A stretch of 33,496 bases of DNA from JAZNOL01 sp045580815 (lineage in GTDB: Bacteria > Bacillota > Clostridia > RUG12999), in NCBI GenBank assembly GCA_045580815.1, contig JAZNOL010000097.1, positions 1 to 33,496 on the forward strand, written 5' to 3'. The notes beneath the pieces were generated by a model. The model had not been told where the DNA came from. It did no database searches and saw nothing but the letters and a program-made list of their open reading frames with translations. Positions 7,474 through 15,746 of the stretch are shown in pieces (positions within the stretch are counted from its first letter, which is position 1; every line of letters begins with the position of its first letter). Position numbers and translations under genes: made by a program.

Positions 7474-7491
7474 TGTGGTGAGAAAATAAAA

Positions 7492-8619
7492 ATGGTATGT
7501 GATGAAAGAGTGGATAGAGAATTATATTGGGCGTGGTTTTTGCTTACATCGGAAGATTTCCGTTCAAAGGCACGCCGTCTTTATAAAAAAGCAGGGAATA
7601 TCGAAAAAATATATAATGCCGAAATCGGACAGTATGTAAACTGGGGAGTTACCGACATAAGATATCTGAAAAAACTTTCGGATAAAAATCTTGAAAATGC
7701 AGAAAAAGAGCTTTGGCTTGCCGAAAATTACAACACTCGCATTGTTTCGGTAGACAGTGGTGAATATCCCGAAAAGTTCAAAAAACTTGCTGATATGCCT
7801 CTTGCTCTTTACAAAAGAGGGGAATTGTCGCTTGAAGTAGAAAAAGGATTTTCGGTAGCAATCGTTGGTACTCGCGATGCAAGCGAAGAGGGGAAAAATA
7901 AGGCTTATGCGTTGTCTTTTTCTCTGGCGAAAAAAGGCGTCAGAATTATAAGCGGCATGGCGGCAGGTATAGATACATGTGCTCATCAAGGGGCACTTGA
8001 TGCCGGAGGTGAAACAGTGGCTATTTTTGGATGCGGTGTTGCGACGGCATTTCCGGCATCCAACAAAGGTCTTATGCAAAGAATTGCATCATCCGGCTGT
8101 ATATGTTCGGAATATGGTTTTGAGCAGACTGTTTATCCTGCAAATTTTTCTGAAAGAAATCGCATAGTGAGTGCTCTTTCGGATGCAGTGATTGTAGTTG
8201 AAGCAGGAGAAAAAAGTGGTTCGCTTATAACAGCAAAACTTGCTGTAAAACAAGGTAAAAAACTTTTTGTTCCAAAAGACTCGGAAATAAAAAACGGCAA
8301 AAATGTATTTGAAGATATTGAATATACAACATTCGAATCTGCTGCTGATGTGCTTGAATATTTCGGAATCGCCGGTGATAAAAAAGTTGATGTGCCGGAA
8401 GTTGAAAATAAAATCCCTGATGAAAAAATAAATGGTGAAGTGGCGGATACTCGCAGAAGCAGAATTTTAAGCTTTTTGCAGAAATCATCTGCCAACGAAG
8501 AAGAAATTGCAATAGTTATGGGTGAAAATCCTGTTGAAACGGGAGTTTTGCTTACAATGATGGAGATTGAAAATCTTATAATCCGGCTTCCTGACGGAAA
8601 GTATGCTATAAATAACTGA
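7492..8619 (+). CDS. dprA: DNA-processing protein DprA (Smf)
   Basis: DprA loads RecA onto incoming single-stranded DNA during natural transformation. The 375-residue product has a short N-terminal helical part, then the extended Rossmann fold: VAIVGTRDAS (about 122-131), SGMAAGIDTCAHQGAL (about 154-169) and the ssDNA/dimer motif FSERNRIVSALS (about 219-230), then EAGEKSGSLITA. The last 50 residues fit the winged-helix extension. The usual Pro-Gly...G-x-N-x-LI-x-GA segment after the Rossmann fold is replaced by VPKDSEIKNGKNVFEDIEYT, a divergence that leaves the core intact. GGTGAG upstream supports ATG 7492. It stands alone, without the topA neighbour common in Firmicutes. Confidence 0.93.
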   Translation: MVCDERVDRELYWAWFLLTSEDFRSKARRLYKKAGNIEKIYNAEIGQYVNWGVTDIRYLKKLSDKNLENAEKELWLAENYNTRIVSVDSGEYPEKFKKLADMPLALYKRGELSLEVEKGFSVAIVGTRDASEEGKNKAYALSFSLAKKGVRIISGMAAGIDTCAHQGALDAGGETVAIFGCGVATAFPASNKGLMQRIASSGCICSEYGFEQTVYPANFSERNRIVSALSDAVIVVEAGEKSGSLITAKLAVKQGKKLFVPKDSEIKNGKNVFEDIEYTTFESAADVLEYFGIAGDKKVDVPEVENKIPDEKINGEVADTRRSRILSFLQKSSANEEEIAIVMGENPVETGVLLTMMEIENLIIRLPDGKYAINN

Positions 8620-8667
8620 TATAATTAGTATAATTTTATTAAAAATATAAAAAAAATAAAATAATGC

Positions 8668-8696
8668 TTGCAATTTGATAATAAATATGATATAAT
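8668..8696 (+). promoter_or_regulatory. Promoter for the SRP RNA
   Basis: TTGCAA (8668-8673), 17-base spacer, TATAAT (8691-8696). Transcription near 8703 would give a precursor with about 70 extra 5' bases, including a hairpin (AGCGCA/TGCGCT, about 8737-8764), before the SRP RNA body. Confidence 0.75.
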
Positions 8697-8770
8697 ATAT
8701 AAAGTTGTTAAACTTTATCAATTTAATAATTTTACGCAATCTGAGCGCATAAAACATTGTGCGCTGAAAT

Positions 8771-9047
8771 TGGCCGTACTAGCTGGGGCGTTAGCGGTGC
8801 CCTGTACTTGCAATCCGCTATAGCAAGAGCGAATATCTAATTGAGGGTAGTTGTAATGAAACCGCGCCGCAAAACGCCGGCGTTGAAGTATGGGTCTTGC
8901 GCAATATGATGCCGTGAACCTTGTCAGGCGGGGAACCGAGCAGCAATAAGCGGAAGTTTGTATGTGCCGCAAGGGTGCCTGTATGGAGTTGGACGCTGCG
9001 GTGTTTTCATGTTTCAACTTATTCGAATTTAGACCGTACGGCTTTTT
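8771..9047 (+). ncRNA. ffs: Signal recognition particle RNA, long Firmicutes type (scRNA / 6S-like SRP RNA)
   Basis: The Alu-domain core is plain to see (GCTGGGGCGTTAGCGGTGCC, then TGCAATCCGCTATAGC near 8810-8825). The S-domain helix 8 follows: GTCAGG at 8923-8928, a CGG-GGAA-CCG tip with the GGAA tetraloop at 8932-8935, and AGCAGC at 8939-8944, which is the Ffh-binding site. TATGTGCCGCAAGGGTGCC (about 8960-8978) is the returning strand. GGCCGTAC (8772-8779) pairs with GTACGGCT (9036-9043) as helix 1, which sets the length at about 270-277 bases, near the Bacillus form, and runs straight into a T-tract. It sits upstream of dnaX, an arrangement also found in Bacillus. Exact ends are inferred from pairing. 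Confidence 0.93.
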
Positions 9048-9081
9048 ATATTATACAAAATATTTTACGGAGGTGAGATTT

Positions 9082-10617
9082 ATGTCATATCAGGCGCTTT
9101 ACAGACGGTGGAGACCTGCAACCTTTGACGATGTGGTAGGGCAGGGTCATATTACCAGAACACTTAAAAACGAAATACTTACAAACAGAGTTTCGCATGC
9201 GTATCTTTTTACGGGTATACGAGGAACGGGTAAAACGTCGGTGGCAAAAATCTTAAGCCGTGCAGTTAACTGTGAAAATAATACAGACGGTAATCCGTGT
9301 AATGAGTGCCGTATATGCAGAGGTATTGCCGACGGCAGTATCCTTGACGTTGTTGAAATTGACGCAGCATCAAATAATGGTGTTGATAATATACGTAACA
9401 TCCGTGATGAGGTGGTTTATGCTGCTTCTGAAGCAAAATACCGTGTTTATATAATTGACGAGGTGCATATGCTCTCGTCGGGTGCATTTAATGCACTTTT
9501 GAAAACTCTTGAAGAGCCTCCGCAACATGTTATTTTTATATTGGCAACAACAGAAGTTCAAAAACTTCCGCAAACCATTTTGTCAAGATGCCAGCGGTTT
9601 GATTTTCATACAATCACATTTGACGATGTTGCAGACCGTCTTGACGAAATTGCGAGCGCAGACGGTATAACGGTCGATAGAGATGCTCTTATGCTTATGG
9701 CAGATATGGCAGAAGGTTCGATGCGAGATGCTATAAGTATTTTGGATAAATGTATTGCGTTTGGTGAGAAAAAAATATCGTACAAGGATGCAACGGACAT
9801 TCTCGGTATTGCCGATGAAAAAATGAGCACTGATATACTTTCGTATATTTCAGATGCAGATATAAACGGTGCGCTGACATTGCTTTCAAAAGCGGTTGCA
9901 GACGGAAAAAATCCGTCCATGATAAATGATGGTATTCTAAAATCAGCGCGAAATTTGCTTATGGCAAAATTTTCGCCAGAAACTGTTAAATCTGATTTTG
10001 TAAAAACGGTATCAGAAAAATTCACAAAAGAAAAACTGATAAATTGCATAAATGTGCTATCTCAAACATCAGGAGTTCTTAAATTTTCAAGCACGCCCAA
10101 AACAGCACTTGAAATCAGCCTTATCAAGCTGTGTATGCCTGTTTATGATAATACAAGCGAAAGTATGGCTGACAGAATAGCGGCACTTGAAAAACAGATT
10201 GCCGAAGGTGTTAAGGTTAAAGCTGTTGTCAATGAAACAGAGCCTGTAAAGCAGGATAAACAAAAAGTGGCAGATAAACCGAAAAAGATAAAATTCGGCG
10301 GAGAATATAACGAAAAATGGAACGAAATAACAGAGGCTACAAAAGCAACAAATCCCGGACTTCCGATGTTTATGAAAAAACTTAAAGCGGCCGGAATGGG
10401 AGAAATACTTGTTATTACCGCTGAAACAAAAGAAGCATCCGGTGCACTTAATTTTATAAGTGCACAGGAAAAGTTTATAAACGCAATTCTTGATGCAACC
10501 GAAAAGGTTTGCGGCATAAGACCTAAAAAAATTGATTTTGCAGGCGGCGAGGAGGATAAAGGTGAAGAGCTTGCCGGAAAACTTGCAGGATATGATTTTA
10601 TAGAAATATTAGATTAA
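9082..10617 (+). CDS. dnaX: DNA polymerase III gamma/tau subunit
   Basis: DnaX is the ATPase core of the clamp loader that places the sliding clamp on primed DNA. The 511-residue product begins MSYQALYRRWRPATFDDVVGQ, and has Walker A GIRGTGKTS (45-53), a zinc module C64, C73, C76, C79, Walker B IIDEVHML (124-131), the LLKTLEEPP stretch (139-147) and sensor/arginine finger SRCQRF (168-173). A C-terminal tau-like part follows a Lys-rich linker near residue 400. ATG 9082 is chosen because GGAGGTGAG lies just upstream; the frame stays open back to 8962, but that stretch is inside the SRP RNA. No A-rich slippage site was checked rigorously. Confidence 0.96.
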   Translation: MSYQALYRRWRPATFDDVVGQGHITRTLKNEILTNRVSHAYLFTGIRGTGKTSVAKILSRAVNCENNTDGNPCNECRICRGIADGSILDVVEIDAASNNGVDNIRNIRDEVVYAASEAKYRVYIIDEVHMLSSGAFNALLKTLEEPPQHVIFILATTEVQKLPQTILSRCQRFDFHTITFDDVADRLDEIASADGITVDRDALMLMADMAEGSMRDAISILDKCIAFGEKKISYKDATDILGIADEKMSTDILSYISDADINGALTLLSKAVADGKNPSMINDGILKSARNLLMAKFSPETVKSDFVKTVSEKFTKEKLINCINVLSQTSGVLKFSSTPKTALEISLIKLCMPVYDNTSESMADRIAALEKQIAEGVKVKAVVNETEPVKQDKQKVADKPKKIKFGGEYNEKWNEITEATKATNPGLPMFMKKLKAAGMGEILVITAETKEASGALNFISAQEKFINAILDATEKVCGIRPKKIDFAGGEEDKGEELAGKLAGYDFIEILD

Positions 10618-10641
10618 AAATAATAGAGAGGAAGATTTAAA

Positions 10642-10983
10642 ATGGCAAAAAAATTTGGAGGTTTCCCCGGCGGCGGAAATATGAACAACATGATTCGTCA
10701 GGCACAGAAGATGCAACAGGAGATGGAACGTGTGCAGACAGAAGTAAGCGAACAGGTGGTTGAGGCTTCTGCCGGCGGCGGAATGGTTACTGTTAAAGCA
10801 AACGGAAAAAAAGAAATTCTTGATATAGTTATAAAACCCGAAGCAGTAGATGTTGAAGATATCGAAATGCTTCAGGATCTTGTTATGGTTGCAGTAAACG
10901 ATGCTCTTAAAAAAGCAGACGAACTTATGCAGAGTGAAATGGGCAGACTTACCGGCGGAATGAACATTCCCGGTCTGTTTTAA
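10642..10983 (+). CDS. ybaB: YbaB/EbfC family nucleoid-associated protein
   Basis: This 113-residue protein belongs to the small DNA-binding family whose dimers coat DNA and whose gene normally follows dnaX. Visible signs are the glycine-rich start (FGGFPGGGNMNNM), the helix MIRQAQKMQQEMERVQ, the conserved V-E-A-S-A-GGGMV-x-V patch near residues 42-52, and a C-terminal helix ending GGMNIPGLF. GAGAGGAAG upstream supports the ATG at 10642. It is 24 bases after dnaX and 2 bases before mnmG. The usual third gene of this trio, recR, is missing here. Confidence 0.93.
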   Translation: MAKKFGGFPGGGNMNNMIRQAQKMQQEMERVQTEVSEQVVEASAGGGMVTVKANGKKEILDIVIKPEAVDVEDIEMLQDLVMVAVNDALKKADELMQSEMGRLTGGMNIPGLF

Positions 10984-10985
10984 TC

Positions 10986-12872
10986 ATGGATACAAGCGAA
11001 AGATATATTGCCGATAGGGTAGACGTTGCAGTTATCGGCGGCGGTCATGCAGGCTGTGAAGCGGCTTTTGCGGCATCAAGGCTTGGTTGCAAAACGGTTA
11101 TGTTCGCAATAAACCTTGACAGCATCGGCAATATGCCTTGCAACCCCAATATAGGCGGAACAGCAAAGGGTCATCTTGTGCGTGAAATTGATGCTCTCGG
11201 CGGCGAAATGGGTAAGGTGGCTGATGCAACTTTTATCCAGTCCAGAATGCTCAATATGGGCAAAGGTCCGGCAGTGCATTCACTCCGTGCACAGATAGAC
11301 AGAAGAGAATATTCCCGTGAGATGAAAAAACGCCTCGAATTACAGGAAAACCTTGATGTCCGTCAGGCAGAAGTTGTTGAAATTCTTTTTGACGAAAACG
11401 GTTCCGTAACAGGCGTTGTGTGCCACACAGGCGCAGTTTATGAATGTAAGGCGGCAATTATTGCAACAGGTACATACCTCAAAGGTGCAATTATCATGGG
11501 AAAATCCTATACAAGCGGCGGTCCGGATGGCATGTTTGCGGCTGATAATTTGTCGCAATGTCTTATAGATAACGGCATTGAGCTTGTCCGCTTTAAAACA
11601 GGAACTCCTGCAAGAGTTAAACAGCAGTCTGTTGATTATTCTGTTATGGAGGTTCAGCACGGTGACGAAAAAATTGTTCCTTTTTCCTTTGAAACAGACC
11701 CTGAGGGATTAGAAAACAAGGTGGATTGCCATCTTACATATACGAACCTTGAAACTCACAAAATAATCAGGGATAACCTGCATCTTGCTCCGCTTTATTC
11801 GGGTATGATAAAAGGTATAGGACCGAGATATTGCCCGTCAATTGAAGATAAAGTAGTTAGGTTTGCAGATAAAGAGCGTCATCAGGTATTTATTGAACCG
11901 ATGGGGCTTTCTACCGGTGAAATGTACGTTCAGGGTATGTCAACAAGCCTGCCTGAACACATTCAGCTTCGCATGATGCGTACCATGAAAGGTCTTGAAA
12001 ACGTTAAAATCATGCGTGCGGCGTATGCGATTGAATACGATTGCTGTAATCCGCTTCAGCTTTATGCCACACTTGAATTTAAAAATAATAAAGGGCTTTT
12101 TGGTGCAGGGCAGTTTAACGGTACTTCCGGGTACGAAGAAGCAGCGGCACAGGGGCTTATCGCGGGCATCAATGCCGCAAGAGAGATTCAGGGTAAAAAG
12201 CAGATTGTTTTAAGCCGCTCCGAGGCTTATATCGGCGTGCTTATTGACGACCTTGTTACAAAAGGCACAAACGAGCCTTACCGTATGATGACCTCGCGCA
12301 GTGAGTATCGTCTTGTTCTTCGTCAGGATAATGCCGATGAAAGGCTTACTCCCGCAGGACATGAAATAGGGCTTATCAGCGATGAAAGATACGAAAAGTT
12401 TTTAAATAAACAGGAAATGATAAATGCAGAAATAAAACGTCTGCATACACTTGTTCTGCCACCAAGTGAGGCACTTAACAAAATGCTTGAAGAAAAAGGC
12501 ACATCGGCAGTTTCAACCGGTGTTCATGCGGATGAGCTTCTGCGCCGTCCCGAAATGAGCTATGCGGATTTGAAAAAAGTGACAGATATGCCGGAGCTTC
12601 CGGATGATATTTGTGAACAGGCAGAAATAAAAATTAAATACGAAGGATATATCAAACGCCAGAATGAGCAGATTGAGCAGTTTAAAAAACTTGAAAACAA
12701 AAAACTGCCGGAAGAAATTGATTATTCGCAGATAAGCGGACTTCGCCTTGAAGCAAGGCAGAAGCTGACAGCACAAAAACCGCTTTCTGTGGGACAGGCT
12801 TCACGTATATCGGGTGTTTCACCGGCTGATATTTCGGTGCTTTTGATTTATCTGGAGGGAATGAACAGATGA
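10986..12872 (+). CDS. mnmG: tRNA uridine-34 carboxymethylaminomethyl modification enzyme MnmG (GidA)
   Basis: With MnmE, this FAD enzyme adds a (carboxymethyl)aminomethyl group to wobble uridine 34 of several tRNAs, improving decoding. The 628-residue length is typical. The N-terminal FAD Rossmann motif is VAVIGGGHAGCEAA (about 14-27), followed by NIGGTAKGHLVREIDALGG; the region CCNPLQLYATLEFK and GLFGAGQFNGTSGYEEAAAQG is strongly conserved, as is the C-terminal SGLRLEARQKL...PLSVGQASRISGVSP helix bundle. ATG 10986 is 2 bases after the ybaB stop without an obvious site of its own, implying translational coupling. MnmE is not in the window. Confidence 0.96.
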   Translation: MDTSERYIADRVDVAVIGGGHAGCEAAFAASRLGCKTVMFAINLDSIGNMPCNPNIGGTAKGHLVREIDALGGEMGKVADATFIQSRMLNMGKGPAVHSLRAQIDRREYSREMKKRLELQENLDVRQAEVVEILFDENGSVTGVVCHTGAVYECKAAIIATGTYLKGAIIMGKSYTSGGPDGMFAADNLSQCLIDNGIELVRFKTGTPARVKQQSVDYSVMEVQHGDEKIVPFSFETDPEGLENKVDCHLTYTNLETHKIIRDNLHLAPLYSGMIKGIGPRYCPSIEDKVVRFADKERHQVFIEPMGLSTGEMYVQGMSTSLPEHIQLRMMRTMKGLENVKIMRAAYAIEYDCCNPLQLYATLEFKNNKGLFGAGQFNGTSGYEEAAAQGLIAGINAAREIQGKKQIVLSRSEAYIGVLIDDLVTKGTNEPYRMMTSRSEYRLVLRQDNADERLTPAGHEIGLISDERYEKFLNKQEMINAEIKRLHTLVLPPSEALNKMLEEKGTSAVSTGVHADELLRRPEMSYADLKKVTDMPELPDDICEQAEIKIKYEGYIKRQNEQIEQFKKLENKKLPEEIDYSQISGLRLEARQKLTAQKPLSVGQASRISGVSPADISVLLIYLEGMNR

Positions 12873-13573
12873 AAAACTTGCTTTTAGACGGTTGCAGTCA
12901 GATGGGTGTCAGTTTGTCGGATGAAACAGCAGAAAAGTATATAAAATACATGAATTTGCTTGTGGAGTGGAATGATAAGGTTAATCTTACAGCCATTACG
13001 GAAGAGCAGAAAATCATAACACTGCATTTTCTTGACAGTATAACTCCCGTGGCAAAAAAACTTATAAAAAGCGGAGACAGTGTTATTGATATAGGGTGTG
13101 GTGCAGGATTTCCGGGACTTCCCATAAAGTTTGCCGAAAACGGCGTAAATTTAACACTTCTTGATGCTCTTGCAAAACGTCTTAAATTTATTGAAGAGGT
13201 TCTTAATGAAACCGATACACAGGCAACTCTTGTGCACAGCCGTGCAGAAGACGGTGCACGTGATAAAAAGCACCGTGAAAAATATGATGTTGCTGTGTCA
13301 AGAGCTGTTGCAAATATGGCGGTGCTGTGCGAATACTGTCTGCCATATGTTAAAGTGGGCGGCAGATTTATTGCACTTAAAGGTCCGTCTGTTGAAGAAG
13401 AGCTTAAAACCGGTGCAATAAAAATTTTAGGTGGAGAGCTTGAAGAGGTCATTGACGTAGAAATTCCGTTTGAAGACCTTTCTCATAAAATTGTTGTGGT
13501 TAAAAAAGTTAAACCAACTCCTCCACAGTATCCGAGAAAAGCGGGAACACCATCAAAAAAACCGCTTAATTAA
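12869..13573 (+). CDS. rsmG: 16S rRNA guanine-527 N7-methyltransferase RsmG (GidB)
   Basis: RsmG methylates G527 of 16S rRNA in the 530 loop. The 234-residue product contains NLTAI (39-43), HFLDSI (53-58) and the S-adenosylmethionine motif VIDIGCGAGFPGLPIKF (72-88), then LLDALAKRLKF and VSRAVANM, all as in the family. The start ATG overlaps the mnmG stop by four bases (ATGA), with GGAGGG upstream, so translation is coupled. The Pro/Lys-rich tail after residue 215 (TPPQYPRKAGTPSKKP) is usual for Gram-positive members. Confidence 0.95.
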   Translation: MKNLLLDGCSQMGVSLSDETAEKYIKYMNLLVEWNDKVNLTAITEEQKIITLHFLDSITPVAKKLIKSGDSVIDIGCGAGFPGLPIKFAENGVNLTLLDALAKRLKFIEEVLNETDTQATLVHSRAEDGARDKKHREKYDVAVSRAVANMAVLCEYCLPYVKVGGRFIALKGPSVEEELKTGAIKILGGELEEVIDVEIPFEDLSHKIVVVKKVKPTPPQYPRKAGTPSKKPLN

Positions 13574-13612
13574 AGATGAACTGAAATTTAATTTCAGAAA
13601 GGCAGAATTAAT

Positions 13613-14509
13613 ATGGATAATTTTAAATCGGGCTTTGTCAGCGTTGTGGGACTTCCCAATGTGGGAAAATCCACGTTTATCAATGCGGCTGTCGGACAGA
13701 AAATTTCAATAATTTCCTCAAAACCGCAGACAACAAGAAACAAAATAATTGCAATCCGCACAACAAAAACAAGCCAGATTGTTTTTATTGATACTCCCGG
13801 AATACACAAACCGAGAACGAAACTTGGAGAGTTTATGACAAACGCGGCAACAGGTAGCATAGGCGATGCCGATGTTGTGCTGTTTGTTACGGTTGCCGGC
13901 AGACCTGTTACCGAGAAAGAAAAAGAAATAATCGGGCAGATTGAAGAAAGCGGCGTTCCGGCAATTCTTGTTATAAACAAAATTGATGAAGCACCAAAGG
14001 ATAAACTTCCTCAGCAGATTGCAGAACTTAATGAGCTTTTTGATTTTGAAGCAACCGTGCCCGTTTCAGCAAAACACCGTGACGGCATCGAAATCTGCCT
14101 TGCGGAGGCGGAAAAACTTCTTGAAGAAGGACCTCTGTTTTATCCTGAAGAAGAAGTTACCGATATGCAGATGCGTGGAGTTGTTTCCGAAATAGTGCGT
14201 GAAAAAATGCTTCGTTTGCTTGATAAGGAAATTCCTCACGGCACAGCTGTTGAGATAATTACTTATAAGGAAGAAGAAAACATTATTAAAATAAGCGCAG
14301 ATATATACTGCGAAAAAGCCAGCCATAAAGGCATTATTATCGGTAAAAACGGCGAAATGCTCAAACGCATCGGTTCGTATGCCCGTGCAGATATAGAAAA
14401 AATGACAGACCAAAAGGTTTTTTTACAGCTTAGGGTAAAAGTCAAGGACGATTGGCCCAACAGCGGTAAAATGCTTAAAAACTTTGGATATGATAACGAT
14501 GAAATTTAA
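13613..14509 (+). CDS. era: GTPase Era
   Basis: Era binds the 3' end of 16S rRNA and checks small-subunit assembly. The 298-residue protein has the GTPase motifs G1 GLPNVGKS (13-20), G2 around QTTRNK (39-44), G3 DTPG (60-63) and G4 NKID (122-125), and a C-terminal KH domain with GIIIGKNGEMLKRIG at about 240-255. AGAAAGG lies upstream of the ATG. It comes 39 bases after rsmG, placing two small-subunit rRNA factors side by side; in many relatives era instead follows ybeY/dgk/cdd genes, so this position is a local rearrangement. Confidence 0.96.
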   Translation: MDNFKSGFVSVVGLPNVGKSTFINAAVGQKISIISSKPQTTRNKIIAIRTTKTSQIVFIDTPGIHKPRTKLGEFMTNAATGSIGDADVVLFVTVAGRPVTEKEKEIIGQIEESGVPAILVINKIDEAPKDKLPQQIAELNELFDFEATVPVSAKHRDGIEICLAEAEKLLEEGPLFYPEEEVTDMQMRGVVSEIVREKMLRLLDKEIPHGTAVEIITYKEEENIIKISADIYCEKASHKGIIIGKNGEMLKRIGSYARADIEKMTDQKVFLQLRVKVKDDWPNSGKMLKNFGYDNDEI

Positions 14510-14529
14510 TTTTGGAGGATAAGATAATA

Positions 14530-15714
14530 ATGATTAACACAGAAAAATATTTTGCAAACAGAGTAAAGAATCTCGAAGGCTCTGCAATAAGAGCTATATT
14601 TAAACTTTTGGAACAGGGTAATGTAATATCCCTTGCCGGCGGTTCACCTGCACCGGAAAGTTTTCCTTCAAAAGAACTTGCAGAAATTTCAAAAGAAATT
14701 TTAACAGAAAAACCACACATTGCACTTCAGTATAGTGTTACAGAGGGATATACTCCTCTCAGAGAGCTTCTTAAAGATCGTATGGCGGAAAAGTTTAACA
14801 GTTTTAATAGCGAAATTGATGATCTTATTGTTACTTGCGGGGCACAGCAAGGTATTGACCTTGCAATGAAAGTGCTCATTAATGAGGGAGATATTATTGC
14901 TGTTGAAGAACCGTCTTTCATCGGTACACTTAATTCGGCGCGTTCTTACGGTGCTGTGCTTAAAGGTGTTCCGGTTGATGAAGATGGTATGAACATGGAA
15001 AAACTTGAAGACCTTTTAAAAACCGAAAATGTTAAACTTATATATACAATATCAACGTTCCAGAACCCGTCCGGCATAACAATGAGCCTTGAAAAACGTA
15101 AAAAGCTCATTGAACTTGCAGAAAAATATGATGTTCTTATTTTAGAAGATAACCCGTATGGAGAACTTCGTTTCAGAGGTGAAGCAGTGCCGACAATCAA
15201 ATCTTTTGACAAAACAGGACGTGTTCTTTATGCAGGAACATTTTCAAAGATTCTTTCTGCAGGTATGCGTCTTGGCTGGATTTGTGCCGATAAAAATCTG
15301 CTTGCAAGAATTATTGTTGTTAAACAGGTTAACGATGTTCATACACCAATTCTTACGCAGATGATGGCTTATGAATATATGTCAAGATATTCAATAGATG
15401 AGCATATTGCAAAAATAAGCAAACTTTACGAAAGAAAATGCAATGCAATGCTTGAAGCGATGGATAAATATCTTGCAGGTAAATGTACATACACCCGTCC
15501 TGAAGGCGGAATATTCCTGCAGTGCACAATGCCTGAGGGCACAGACACAAAAGCTCTGCTTGAAAAAGCTACTCAAAACGGTGTTGCATTTGTACCCGGA
15601 AATTCGTTTATGGTAGATATGTCAAAACCGGCAAATACGTTTAGACTTAATTATTCGCTTGTTCCGGAAGATAAAATCGAAACAGCAATTAAGCTTCTTG
15701 CGGAAGTTATTTAA
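14530..15714 (+). CDS. PLP-dependent class I aminotransferase (2-aminoadipate/aromatic type)
   Basis: This 394-residue fold-type I aminotransferase resembles the LysN/ARO8-like branch that also includes MocR catalytic domains, but it has no DNA-binding domain. Visible motifs are SLAGGSPAPESFP (34-46), GAQQGIDLA (104-112), the ring-stacking aromatic near EPSF (127-130), FQNPSG (177-182), EDNPYGELRF (206-215), the Schiff-base lysine K240 in TFSKILSAGMRLGW, and the carboxylate-binding Arg in FRLNYS near 375. Likely substrates are 2-aminoadipate, aromatic or branched amino acids; the sequence does not settle which. ATG 14530 is chosen for its GGAGG site; the era stop is 20 bases before it. Confidence 0.88.
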   Translation: MINTEKYFANRVKNLEGSAIRAIFKLLEQGNVISLAGGSPAPESFPSKELAEISKEILTEKPHIALQYSVTEGYTPLRELLKDRMAEKFNSFNSEIDDLIVTCGAQQGIDLAMKVLINEGDIIAVEEPSFIGTLNSARSYGAVLKGVPVDEDGMNMEKLEDLLKTENVKLIYTISTFQNPSGITMSLEKRKKLIELAEKYDVLILEDNPYGELRFRGEAVPTIKSFDKTGRVLYAGTFSKILSAGMRLGWICADKNLLARIIVVKQVNDVHTPILTQMMAYEYMSRYSIDEHIAKISKLYERKCNAMLEAMDKYLAGKCTYTRPEGGIFLQCTMPEGTDTKALLEKATQNGVAFVPGNSFMVDMSKPANTFRLNYSLVPEDKIETAIKLLAEVI

Positions 15715-15746
15715 TTTCAGAAATTTTCTTGAAAGGAAAGATAAAA

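Noticed and set aside
8962..9081. Longer dnaX start with 40 extra N-terminal residues
   Set aside because: The extension lies over the 3' part of the SRP RNA; GGAGGTGAG and the conserved MSYQALYRRWRP start place the true ATG at 9082.
9606..10049. 147-codon open frame opposite dnaX
   Set aside because: Shadow of dnaX with no ribosome binding site or conserved sequence.
12898..13452. 184-codon open frame opposite rsmG
   Set aside because: Antisense shadow of a clearly conserved gene with no site or family; low-complexity Ser-rich translation.
15715..15746. T-box riboswitch before trpS
   Set aside because: The gap is only 32 bases; there is no room for specifier and T-box elements.
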